From Schistosoma mansoni (taxonomy: Eukaryota > Platyhelminthes > Trematoda > Strigeidida > Schistosomatidae): a stretch of 64,000 bases of DNA. Made by a program: the position numbers and the translations under genes. Location of the stretch: assembly GCF_000237925.1 (NCBI RefSeq), contig NW_017386006.1:372001-436000 (forward strand). Direction: 5' to 3'. The notes under the pieces were generated by a model. That model was not told where the DNA came from. It searched no databases and worked only from the letters and a program-made list of their open reading frames with translations. Below, piece after piece: positions 1 to 10,497 of this stretch (position 1 is the first letter of the stretch; each line of letters opens with the position of its first letter).

Positions 1-34
1 TAAATATTAATACATCTCACTACAAATTGAGACC

Positions 35-345
35 AGTGTAGTGAACAAGAACACAAGTGGGACAATCGAATGTAATTAAGCACAAATTACAGACTATCTC
101 ACTAAATTCTGATAACCATACAATGAACAGTTAATTTGCAAAATCACGATCAATTGTTGCAAACTTGAATGTTTCTTCTGCAAATATCAGTCCATCTTCT
201 CTGATTTCATTGTTCATGCATTTTCGTACCGATTGCGCTTCATTCCTGTCCGTTCCTTATTGATCTTCTGCCAAAATACATTCTATGTCTGACCATCACC
301 ATATACTACTTATATGGATATAAGTAGACCACATTACACTAGGAT
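35..345 (+). repeat. dispersed repeat, copy 1
   Basis: This stretch matches 17640-17945 by eye in the same orientation. Shared blocks are the opening tgtagtgaac...gaacacaagtg, then gacaatcgaatgta, aaccatacagtaaa-like, cttcattgttc, and atactacttatat near the end, with indels between. It has no coding potential. It is an unnamed interspersed repeat, possibly a non-autonomous element or a solo terminal repeat. Confidence 0.6.
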
Positions 346-1179
346 TCAGTCCTATTCTAGTAACGTTAAGTCATTTAACATATTAGTTGAAATGATTCCA
401 TTAATCAATCGAGCAATTACTGTGGAGTTAAATGCAAGTTACACCCACTATTTCAACGTGCCCACAGGTTTGAGCACCTGCAGAATATCCCTAAAAGAGA
501 AGTTCTGTACTTAGTAAATGAGCTACTACATACAACTGAGGATTGAAAAAATTGACATTAAAATTTTTTGGCTAATTATTATACTAGTGAAATGATAGTG
601 ATATTTGGCTAGCAAATTTACAATGAGATTACATGACAAGAACAGGGTTTAATTTATTAAGCTCTAATCTGTTATTGTTGGATTGCAGTGTGTCATTATC
701 CTCCGATGTTTAATATATTCCTGATAACTTTGACACTTCAATTAGTAAGAAAAAGCATATATGAAAACTGCTGTTCTTTTGTTATGATGTCTCTAGCTAG
801 ATGTATTGAAGTTCACAACCGATAAAAGCTAAGCTAAACTATCAACTGAACAAAGGTAAAGCATGATCGTTTCCAGTATATACTGCGCGATCTCCTGCAA
901 CTCACTTTGGAATCAACTACCGATTGTATCCACAAAAAGTAGAAAAAAAACATAGATTGCATTTACAAAGTTAGAAGACAAGTGAGTAAAATCACTGGTA
1001 ACTTCAAAAAGTGGTGCACCCAAAAATATTGACTTTTTAATTAGCTTTATAATTCCAGTTTGCGTACTCAGACTGACCGAGAGTAAAACAGCGTTTACTA
1101 GCTGCTTATCAAACAAAATCTCATAAGAATTACATAAGAATAAATAAACTAGGTAGCTGAAGTATCCCTTCGAGTTGTC
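346..1179. other. no gene seen
   Basis: AT-rich sequence with only short chance reading frames. I see no domain, RNA gene or clear repeat here. Confidence 0.6.
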
Positions 1180-3415
1180 AGTCAGTCAGTCTCAACGTAG
1201 ACCTTCGTACTACGTACATCAGTTCGAGTTGCCATACCACATTAGCACAGAGATCCAGTTGTCGATTCAAATCCCATAGTGGTAGAGCAGTAAGAGTATT
1301 AGCATTATGTGAAAGGTTAGGGTTTGAAAATGTTATTGAAGGAGTATAATCCAGTGAAATAAATTTGAAAAGAGAAAAAGGATAGGGACATGAAGAATTC
1401 GAAAGATTATAATTTGGTAGAACACAAAGAGTGGGTGCACCTTCGCCATTGTAAACGATTTTGAGCCATATCATTCAAGGTCTCTAACCATCGATTGCTA
1501 TCATCTCGCGAATCCCAACCAGGTAGTCTACACCTACCAACATGGCTCAGTCCACTCGTCAATGACTTGATGGATTTGTGCCATGTTTTGGTCTGGCCTC
1601 CCCTAGCTTTCTTCCGACCTACTCCTAAACCGTGAAACATTGCACGTCGGGGCAGTCGGTGGTTGGGCATACGTAACACGTGTCCCAGCCATCTCAACTG
1701 ATGAAGTTTCACTACTTCGTCAATCGATTTACCATCCTTACATAGTACCCGTTTCCTAACAACTGCATTACTTACCCGGTGGTCCCAGGATATACGAGTA
1801 ATGCTTCGAAGACACCTATGATCGAATACTAGTAGCCTACGAATATCCTCTACTCTTATTGGCTATGTTTCACTGCCATAAAGTAGGACGGAACGAACTG
1901 CTGCGCAGTAAACGCGTCCTTTGGTTGGTAGACGGATATCTTACCTACGTCATAAATTACGCAAGTTGGCGAAAGCTAGTCGAGCCTTCTGTATCCGTTC
2001 TGAGATTTCGTCACACACCAGACCACGAGGGCTGATGAGACTCCCAAGACAGGTGAATCGGTCAACATGCTCAACTACTTCGCTCCCTATCATTAGTTCA
2101 GGTGTCGATGCAACCCAATCCTGAAGTAACATTTTGCACTTCGAGGGAGAGAATCGCATTCCGAACATGCCTGCATAGTTGCTTATAGTGGTCAGAAGAC
2201 TCTGCATTTTCTCAGTGTCTTCATCAAATAAAACTATGTCGTCGGCGTATTCCAAGTCAACAAGTGAGCCTCCCGGTAAAAGTTCAACTCCTGGAGATCG
2301 AGATGATGAAAGTGATATCTCTAAAGGTATGTCAATGACAAAGTTAAACAAGAATGGGGAGAGTGGACAGCCCTGACGAACGCCACTTGTGGTAATCAGT
2401 TCTGATGACAGTTCGCCATAGGCTCTAACTCGACCAGTTGTGCTCGAGTAGAGAGCCTTTATGAGGTTAATGTACGTTTTCGGTACTCCTTTCAGTGATA
2501 AGCACTGCCATAGAACCTCACGATCAACAGAATCAAACGCCGCCCTAAGGTCAAGAAATACTACTATTGTGGGACGTCTAAATGTGTGTCTATGTTCTAG
2601 GACCTGACGTAGAGTGAATATCTGGTCTATACAACTACGTCCAGGTCGAAAACCAGCCTGGTTTTCTCTAGTCTGCTCTTCACGAGCTTTGGTTAGGTGT
2701 CCAAGTATTATTGAAGCTAATATCTTAGACACTATATAAGTCAAACTGATCCCTCTGTGATTATCACAGGAGGACTTTTGCCCTTTCTTATAGACTGGCA
2801 CAATCAGTGATTGGGACCAGTCAGATGGAATTACGTCCAGTTCCCAGATCCTACCTAAGACCTCAGTCAATCTCGCTGCTAGTACTGGACCACCATCCTT
2901 AAAAATCTCAGGGGTCAACCTGTCAGGGCCTGCGGCTCTCCCTCGCTTCAGACTTCCTATAGCTTTTTCAACCTCGTTGAGAGTTGGAGGACTTACCTCA
3001 ATTTTCCATTCAGGACGACTGGGGATCGTGGGTAACTGAAGTGTGGCTGAAGGCCAGTTGAACTGATCCCTAAAGTGTTCTGCCCATCGATCCAATCTCC
3101 TGGATTGAGAATGAATAATATGTCCACCTTTATCTGAGATAGTTTCGCTGATAGTTAGGTTCCTAATACCGGTTTCTTTAACGAGTCTGAATAGCTGTAT
3201 ACTGTTACCTATTGCCGCTGCCTTTTCCATCTCTCTTGCTTTCGCTACCCACCACTGTTCACGATCATTGCGTAGGCTTCTTATTAGCCTGCGCTTAAGC
3301 TGAGCTGTAGGGAATAGGAGTATCGATGGGCTTTCATAGGTTGTTTTGAACTCAACTGAACGATTGGTAGTAAAAGACCTAATGTCAATAGGACAAACTA
3401 TGAAGTTAGTGACAC
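1180..3415 (-). mobile_element. RTE-clade LINE, 5'-truncated, 3' end at left
   Basis: A non-LTR retrotransposon read right to left. The reverse-transcriptase coding part runs from about 3412 down to about 1440. A 3' untranslated part of about 250 bp follows and ends in a short gact-type tandem tail at about 1180-1195, as RTE elements do. No endonuclease domain precedes the RT, so the copy is 5'-truncated next to the PLE inverted tail at 3502. Its RT differs clearly from the LINE at 14.4 kb, so it is a second RTE-like family (perhaps the schistosome SR3/Perere-3 group; that name is a guess). Confidence 0.75.
1407..3415 (-). pseudogene. LINE reverse transcriptase, decayed
   Basis: The main open frame (1950-3230, 426 aa from its first Met) can be read upstream without a stop to about 3415. 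It shows the LINE RT series: GRAAGPD (the KAAGPD motif), QAGFRPGRSC, VFLDLRAAFDSV (motif A), GVRQGCPLSPFLF (motif B) and LEYADDIVLF (motif C, YADD). After the thumb region the frame meets stops near 1945 and further ones before 1713. The usual LINE C-terminus (RWLGHVLRMPNHRLPRRA, then GGQTKTW and NRLQWRR) then resumes at 1407-1712. Coding is therefore broken by several substitutions in the last third, and the upstream endonuclease is absent. The product would be the reverse transcriptase for target-primed insertion; this copy is dead. Confidence 0.8.
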
Positions 3416-3501
3416 GCTAATTAGCAGTATTTAAATAGTCTTTGATGTTGAATGTAGCCTTATGAAGGACAGTAAGATTCGTTTGTTACCTAATTAATTT
3501 C

Positions 3502-4017
3502 ATAATGACATCGATTATAAATTAACATTAATTGGAAGAGAAGGCATAATACTAATCAAAGTTATTATTAGAAAATCAAGTTGTTGCTACGTTGCATAAT
3601 ATATAAAAAAAAGAGAGAAGAAAGAACTAACAAAATATTTTGATGAATGGTCAGTAATATAGTAGTTATGTAAGAATCAAGAGACGAATGAAGAGAATAA
3701 GTAAAATACAAAAATACAAAAAAAAATTGAAGGAATAATATAATTGTTTACCGAAATTATGCTAAAAACTCCGCTATACCGATGGCCAAGGTAGCGAGAG
3801 TGGTTGTACAAACTTCTTTTGGATACAAAGGTTCAGTTTGTGAATATGAATTGCGATGGCTTCAGCTATGTGCAATAGACGAGCTCGTAAACCATGTGGC
3901 AAATTTTATGGAATATGGTAGATAACCTTAAAAGCTTTATTCAGTTCAACCTGATGACCTGTGTCCACCAAGTGAGCGAGAATAGAACTCTTAATCCCCT
4001 TTACCTGTCCTTTGGTA
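3502..4017 (-). repeat. inverted copy of PLE-1 3' tail (left arm)
   Basis: Reverse complement of 5893-6408 (paired coordinates sum to 9910). It includes the coding end of the endonuclease and the AT-rich 3' flank, and the match looks near-perfect over about 515 bp. Pairing ends near 3501 on the outside and near 4018 on the inside. Confidence 0.85.
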
Positions 4018-4057
4018 AGTTAAGTTAAGAAAACAATATCTGGACTATGTTAAGCTG

Positions 4058-6130
4058 GTGGTGAACTCAAGAAAAGAAAAGAAAAATGTGAAACTTAAGA
4101 AATGTCTAGACAAACAGGTTCCAGAAATGAAATTCCCACCTAATCCAGGTCAGTACGTACACAATTTTTCCAGTATAAAGCTTGATATGACTGAGTTAGA
4201 AGCGTTATCATTAGGCCCTAAGTTTTGTGATTTTAAGACGGTTAATAAGATGGACGTCGAAATTCAGTTTGAAAATCTGTATGCCCAAACGGCAGAATTA
4301 GTATCTTCTTCAAAAGATAATGTCGAAAGTTTCAAATCAACACTAGTAGACTGTTGCTTTAGATACTTAAATCATGGACATAGTTCGAAAGGAATTTTGA
4401 CGAATAAACATAAGGAAGCTCTAAGAAAACTTAAAACTAATGACAATTTATTAATCACTAAACCAGACAAAGGTTATGGGATAGTACTCATGGATAAAAA
4501 CAACTATATAAACAAGATGAAAGCCTTTTTAAATGATCAAAGTAAATTTCAGAAACTAGTAGTGAAGAATGACTTGGCAGATAAGATTGAAAAGCAAATA
4601 ATAGATTCGTTGAAACAAATCAAACAACAGGGTTTTATCTCAGAAAAAGTGTTCGAAATGTTAAAATCTATAGGAACGAGAACACCAAGGCTATATGGCT
4701 TGCCAAAAATACATAAAAGTGGCTTGCCCCTTCGACCCGTTTTAGATATGAATAACTCAGCCTACCACACTATAGCAAAATGGTTGATGCAAATTCTCAA
4801 ACCACTCCACAAGGAAATTGTTAAACATAGTGTCAAGGATTCCTTTGAATTTGTCAATAATATAAAAAATCTATCGCTCAAGAATAAATTTATGATATCA
4901 TTAGATGTAACGTCCCTTTTCACCAACATTCCTCTACTTGAAACGGTAGATTTTATTTGTAATGAATTAACATAGAGGAACTTAGAAACGGTAATTTCCG
5001 TATCCGCAATAAAACAGCTAATTCTTAGATGCACAATGAATGTTCAATTCCGATTTGACAATGAGTATTATAGACAATTGGATGGGGTAGCCATGGGGTC
5101 ACCATTGGGCCCTATACTGGCAGACATTTTTCTGGCAAAACTAGAAAATGGTCCACTCAATGACACAATTAGCCATCTAACATCATATTGTCGCTATATA
5201 GATGATACCTTCATAGTATTAGAAAAAGAACATGAAAAGGAGAACATCCTTAATATATTTAATAATATCCACCCATCAATTACGTTTACACTAGAAGAAG
5301 AACAGAATGGTAGTATATCGTTTTTAGATGTCCAACTAACCAGAAGAGTAGATGGAACATTAAAAAGAGGATTACATAGAAAATCTACAGTTGGACAGTA
5401 CACTCATTTCTATAGCCCAGTACCAATGAAATACAAAAGAAACCTAATAAAGATCCTAACTCATCGTGCTAGAATGATTTGCACTGATGACATTATTTTA
5501 GATGAATTGGTTAATATTCGAAACTTGCTTGGTAGGAATGGGTACCCAATGAAATTCATCGACAAACACATGACGGAGACGAAAAGAATGACAAGGGTAC
5601 CTACTGTTCCGAAGAAGGTACTGTTCCTAAAGTTACAATTCTTAAATGATGCTACGGAAGAAATCTTGACACAGAGGTTAAGAAGGGCAGTACAGAAAAC
5701 ATTTAATGCAGCCCGACTTAGTACCGTCTTCTACAACCGCCCCACAATAAGAACTGTTAATAAAGACAAATTGCCTGAATTCGCCACATCTTTGTGTATT
5801 TACCAATTCAACTGCTCCTGTGGAGCCAGTTATATAGGGCGTACAATTCGGCAAGTTCGTCAACGAATAACAGAACACCATCCGTCGTGGGTGACCAAAG
5901 GACAGGTAAAGGGGATTAAGAGTTCTATTCTCGCTCACTTGGTGGACACAGGTCATCAGGTTGAACTGAATAAAGCTTTTAAGGTTATCTACCATATTCC
6001 ATAAAATTTGCCACATGGTTTACGAGCTCGTCTATTGCACATAGCTGAAGCCATCGCAATTCATATTCACAAACTGAACCTTTGTATCCAAAAGAAGTTT
6101 GTACAACCACTCTCGCTACCTTGGCCATCG
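4058..6130 (+). pseudogene. PLE-1 reverse transcriptase / GIY-YIG endonuclease fossil
   Basis: The parts read in order as a PLE protein. An N-terminal TKPDKG block (about 4455) comes first, then YGLPKIHK (about 4690), RT motif A SLDVTSLFTNIP (about 4905), motif B GVAMGSPLGP (about 5085), motif C YIDD (about 5195), and the GIY-YIG-like block CSCGASYIGRT (about 5815). A C-terminal stretch with EAIAIH and LSLPWP follows near 6040-6130. The product would copy element RNA and nick target DNA. The coding region is broken into about three pieces, so the copy looks non-functional but not very old. Confidence 0.8.
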
Positions 6131-6408
6131 GTATAGCGGAGTTTTTAGCATAATTTCGGTAAACAATTATATTATTCCTTCAATTTTTTTTTGTATTTTT
6201 GTATTTTACTTATTCTCTTCATTCGTCTCTTGATTCTTACATAACTACTATATTACTGACCATTCATCAAAATATTTTGTTAGTTCTTTCTTCTCTCTTT
6301 TTTTTATATATTATGCAACGTAGCAACAACTTGATTTTCTAATAATAACTTTGATTAGTATTATGCCTTCTCTTCCAATTAATGTTAATTTATAATCGAT
6401 GTCATTAT
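5893..6408 (+). repeat. PLE-1 3' tail (right arm of inverted repeat)
   Basis: Partner of 3502-4017. It holds the end of the coding part and the 3' flank. Confidence 0.85.
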
Positions 6409-7020
6409 ATAATTATTACGTAACGTACCTACTCCATGAGTGTTATTTAATTATTGTAAATCATATATATATATACATATATATTAGTGTAGAGCCATGA
6501 TGAAAAACTAATTGAAATGAAATTTCTTCGCTCGATTCGTTCCTTTTTAATTAACAAATGTCAAAATGGGAATTTTCACTTTACTAATTAATTTCAGTAA
6601 ACTATCTTTTGCTGCTTAACTAGTGACTGACAGAGAATAATTCAGAAGAAACTCAAATTCTTTTCATGAAATAAAACGAAAATCGTTTCTGGTGAGGCAG
6701 ATCCATATAGTTTTGTAACGAATAAGAAATAAATTGTCTTTTTTTTCTAGTCGAATCGGATACCAATGTATATTTTCAAATATGAACTACTTATTCGACA
6801 TGAAAGACCGGAGTAAGAACCTTTTGTCTATACAGTTCTATTCGATGTAACGAATTACCAACCTTATCACATAGAATTGTTTATCCATAAACAATATTTA
6901 TGCTTATTCTTTTTATTTCATTCACTGATTTAACTGTCTTTTGTGCTTTTTAAAAAAAACATTTTCCCTGTTCATTGGGGAATTATCTTATATTTACACT
7001 TATTTTCACTTTGTCATTAC
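6409..7020. other. intergenic, with a small dispersed repeat at 6483-6620
   Basis: An AT microsatellite (6463-6482) is followed by a segment starting agtgtagagc. That segment resembles 63603-63700: shared tgtagagc, tgatg, ctaattgaaa, tttctt and gctc in the same order. Nothing else is recognisable up to the MULE. Confidence 0.45.
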
Positions 7021-7030
7021 GTAACCTGGA

Positions 7031-7147
7031 ATAACATTAGGATCACGTCGATTTTTTTTTAATAAATTTATTTTGTCCCCCTTAATCGAATAACATTAGG
7101 ATCACGTCGATTTTTTTTTAATAATTTTTTTTTGTCCCCCTTAATCA
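7031..7147 (+). repeat. tandem duplication, 59-bp period
   Basis: Two copies of a unit beginning ataacattaggatcacgtcg, followed by a T-run and tgtcccccttaatc. They start at 7031 and 7090 and differ by a few bases in the A/T-rich middle. They lie about 120 bp upstream of the MULE reading frame, so they may be its subterminal repeats or promoter region. Confidence 0.8.
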
Positions 7148-7267
7148 AAAAATTTTCATCCCATTTTCCAATTTTTTTCAATCCGTTTCGTCCAATGAAA
7201 TTCCTAGTTGTAAATGCGTTGTAATTGGTTATGTAATTCTTGAAATTCGTATAAAAGCTCTGTACTT

Positions 7268-9312
7268 ATGGATATAGATAATTTTCTTCACAATATGGAC
7301 GTCAGTAACGTGCAAATTCGAGGCTCTGTTGTTCCTCACGTAGTCACAGAAACGGAAAATGTATTTTTGAATACATTGTATCTGGTAGCGTTTCCATCAC
7401 TGGAAGCGTTAAATAGCGCCATTAGAACTTATGAAATAGCAACGTACTGCCATTATGCGATGAGAGATTCTCATTTCCATGGAGATCGGAAGCCGTATAT
7501 TAAATTTGTATGTTGGAGAAAGAGCTATAAAACACCAAGCGGTTCTTCGCAGCCGATTAGACGAAGGAGGTAATTTGATTAGTATTATTATATTGTTCAT
7601 TGAGGACTTCAATGGACACACAATGTCCGGCCTTCATCTTTTGTAAGTTTCTTGAAGGTTATTGGACTGTTGTTCGTGGGAATGTGCATCACAATCACGA
7701 GTGCAATTCCCTGAGGTACGACTGTAACACATGGATGCGCCGATTAACGGGAGCGGAATTGGAATCAGTGAAGCCACTGCTGATATCTGGAACATCAGCA
7801 TTCAATGTGATACACTACGCTTACCAATCATATGAGAAACGTCTTACAGCTCAAGATGTTTTCAACATGCGTTACAAAGTGTTCTCACAGGCCAACCTTC
7901 CTGGTAAGCAATGTGCATATTTATACTATTAACTGTAGGTGATTACGGTAAGTTGAAAAATCACATCACGTCACTTGGTGGCCGTTGTGATTATCAATTG
8001 GATGCAGATCATAGTCTGTTGTACTTCTTCTTCGCTACAGCAGACCAGATCAATCTGTGTAACAGGTTTTTAGATGTTGTTGGTTTTGATGGGACATACA
8101 AAACCAATAATGAAAACATGTTTCTTTATCACGTGGTGGCTCTGGACATGAATTTCATGGCAATACCTGTTTGTATTGCATTTGTAAGTCGCGAAACATC
8201 GACTTTGCTGTCCAGTTTCCTCTCGTTCTTCCGCCAAATGAGTAACAATAGAGAGGTTATCGGTATTGTTACCGACGATTCACCTGCTATAGCTGCTGCC
8301 ATAACGCAGGTGTATCCCAATTCACACCACCTTTTGTGCCGCGTGCACCTTCTTCGAAATGTCATCAAGAGGGTAAGCTTTCCTTTCTTTACAAATAACC
8401 CATTCATCGTATTCGTAGAGGCTACGATCTGATCTTCTTCAAATGTTCTACCGTCTTATGCTAACAAGAAATGTGGAAAGGTAAATCGAAATATGCTTTA
8501 CAATGTATTGTAGCTTCCAACGGTATGTGTCATTTATCGAAGCAGCAGACGGGAATTTCTATCAATATTTGAGAGATCAGTTATTGTCCAAAAAGCACAA
8601 GTGGTCGAACGCTTTTAGACCAGCTGCAATGCTTCTAGATCAAAGCAATACAAATTTCGTTGAGACGACCCATCGAATTTTAAAGTTGCATAAGCTGAAC
8701 AGAAAAACACCCGTGTTCAGATCGATATTTAGTGTTCTGCTTCGCACTGGATATTGGATAGAAGCTCGAGTTCAAAAGTACTCCACTGAATGCCGTAGCA
8801 GGGCTGTGCTGGGTCGCGAGCCTCAACTACGTCGTCTTCAGGAAACACTTACACCTGCTGCATGTAAACTGCTTAAGCGGCACATGCGCATTCCTGTTAC
8901 TGACTACGTATTGTCGGGGGAGTTTTTCACGGCTGTCCTTAACTATTCTCATCAGTTGCTTAACGATGGAATACCTACTACCATCACAATGCCCGTCGTC
9001 CGAAATACCACAGGCACCAACCGTCAACAGAACGTAGATTTGGATGCTACCTTAAATGATGACGAGATGGAAGTAATATCTATGAACTCAGAAGAGTTCA
9101 CGGACCGAGACAATGAAGAAGACGAACGTGCGCACAATGACCGACTGTGTGATATTTGCCATCTATGTCAGCCGCCCAGTGAACTAGGTGATGGAAGTGC
9201 TTGGATTTTTTGTCCATGCAACGCTATGTTTCATTCGTTCTGTGCATACGACCCAACAGAAGTATCACCTGGGTTCAACTGTCCCATGTGCGGCGCTGTC
9301 ACGGACTCATAG
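7268..9312 (+). CDS. MULE (Mutator-like, Curupira-like) transposase, five exons
   Basis: A cut-and-paste transposase of the MULE group. Exons inferred from splice signals and phase are 7268-7569, 7605-7903, 7939-8372, 8419-8480 and 8514-9312, joined by GT-AG introns of 35, 35, 46 and 33 nt. The sum is 1896 nt (631 aa), open throughout. Exons 1-2 resemble a FAR1/WRKY-like zinc domain (CPAF and HHNHEC). Exon 3 has the DDE core: VVGFDGTYK (first Asp), VTDDSPA (second Asp) and [17 protein letters not shown] in exon 5 is a candidate for the catalytic Glu. The C-terminus (about residues 575-631) is a RING-like Cys/His cluster ([22 protein letters not shown]). Compared with the second copy at 11.2-12.6 kb it lacks 282 in-frame bp holding the SWIM zinc finger, so it may be impaired. 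Very short introns are typical of 5' ends of schistosome genes. Curupira elements of schistosomes are MULEs; that assignment is from memory. Confidence 0.75.
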
Positions 9313-10024
9313 TGGAGTCATCGATCAGGACCGAAGGAGCTGTGTAGAGACCGAGTAAAGGCCCTTTTCAGGGCCACCCACAATTTGATTTAAATTTTGT
9401 TTGAATTTCTTGTTTCCATTTTAAGGAGGAGTCATGAAACCATCAATAATTCATTTCACATTCATATGATTTGGTTACTAGGTACAGTAGAGAAATGTAG
9501 TAAGATCAGTTCACTAGTACAACAAGATCATTTCTATTGCTAAGGTCAAGTGAACAGACACTGATCGGTCATCACAATTCCATAGTAATTAAGCTGTAGA
9601 TTAATAATTATCATCGCTCACTTTATTACCATGCCAACAGCTTTCCAGGTTTTTCAAATTTACGGTTTCAGTGAACGATTCCGTACAGAAAACAACGTCA
9701 TATAATGAACATTAATCTGTCGAACAAAAGTATATGCAAAGGTGTGTACGATCATTCCAATCTCTTTTCACTTAGCTAAGGTAGACGATTGTACTGAGAT
9801 CAGTTCATTAGTACAACAAGATAATTTGTATTGCTAAGGTCAAGTGAACATACACTGATCATTCATCACAATTCCATAGTAATGAAGATGTAAAATAACT
9901 TTTTCTAGATTAATAATAATAAAGTGATTATCGATCACTTTATAATTTTGTCAACAGCTTTTAAGGTTTTTCAAATTTAAGGTTTCAGTGAACGATTCCG
10001 TACAGAAAACAACGTCATATAATG
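8190..10024 (+). repeat. left arm of MULE palindrome
   Basis: Inverted copy of 10498-12614. Paired coordinates sum to 20522 in the 3' flank and 20804 upstream of the 282-bp deletion. It spans most of the transposase gene and its 3' flank. The arms differ by only a few residues in the encoded protein. Confidence 0.85.
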
Positions 10025-10075
10025 AACATTAATCTGTCGAACAAAAGTATATGCAAAGGTGTGTACGATCATTCC
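9485..10075 (+). repeat. two tandem ~300-bp units in MULE 3' flank
   Basis: Unit 1 (about 9485-9780) and unit 2 (about 9781-10075) share gatcagttca, acaagat, ttgctaaggtcaagtgaaca, and a long block from ggtttcagtgaacgattccg to gtgtacgatcattccaat. The offset is 294 bp at the start and 317 bp at the end, because unit 2 has extra bases. Both units reappear inverted in the right palindrome arm. They may be transposase-binding subterminal repeats of the MULE (inference). Confidence 0.75.
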
Positions 10076-10434
10076 AATAGATATTCCAATTACTCTTAAA
10101 CTGTCAAACAGTAAATCGGTGAATGTTGAAAAAATAACCTTCTTTGACAAGCATATGTAATATAGGTTGAATGAAGTGTCAATGAACAAGCCTATGTCTA
10201 GTGAAATAAATTTCTATTTCAATGATATGACTTAATGTGGAATAAGGTCAATTGTATCAAGTAACCATTATGTATTTAGAATATCGTATTTCAATCTGTT
10301 AAGTTAAACTGTACATTTATTTTTCAAATGTCTAAATGACATTTATCACTGTATCGAATTTTTGCAATGTAGTGATAAATCTCATATGAAACATTATTAT
10401 TACATTTCGTATGTTCCATTATTATTATTATAAC

Positions 10435-10475
<41 letters not shown>

Positions 10476-10497
10476 ACTTGTTAGATATGTAAGTCTT
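10025..10497. other. spacer of MULE palindrome with TTA microsatellite
   Basis: Unpaired centre of the fold-back. It holds an uninterrupted (ATT)n run at about 10424-10471 and no gene. Confidence 0.7.

Larger units (their letters stand above)
3502..6408 (+). mobile_element. Penelope-like element (PLE-1) with inverted tail at its 5' side
   Basis: A PLE coding for RT plus a GIY-YIG endonuclease, read on plus. Its 3' end (5893-6408) is repeated in inverted orientation at 3502-4017, directly in front of the coding part, so the element is bounded by about 515-bp inverted repeats. PLEs are known for such partial, inverted terminal copies. It is not the same family as the PLE at 18.9-23.2 kb, because the proteins differ throughout and this tail has no hammerhead-like motif. 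Confidence 0.8.

Noticed and set aside
1178-1474. 98-aa frame downstream of the first LINE
   Set aside because: It is the 3' untranslated part of the LINE; no protein similarity recognised.
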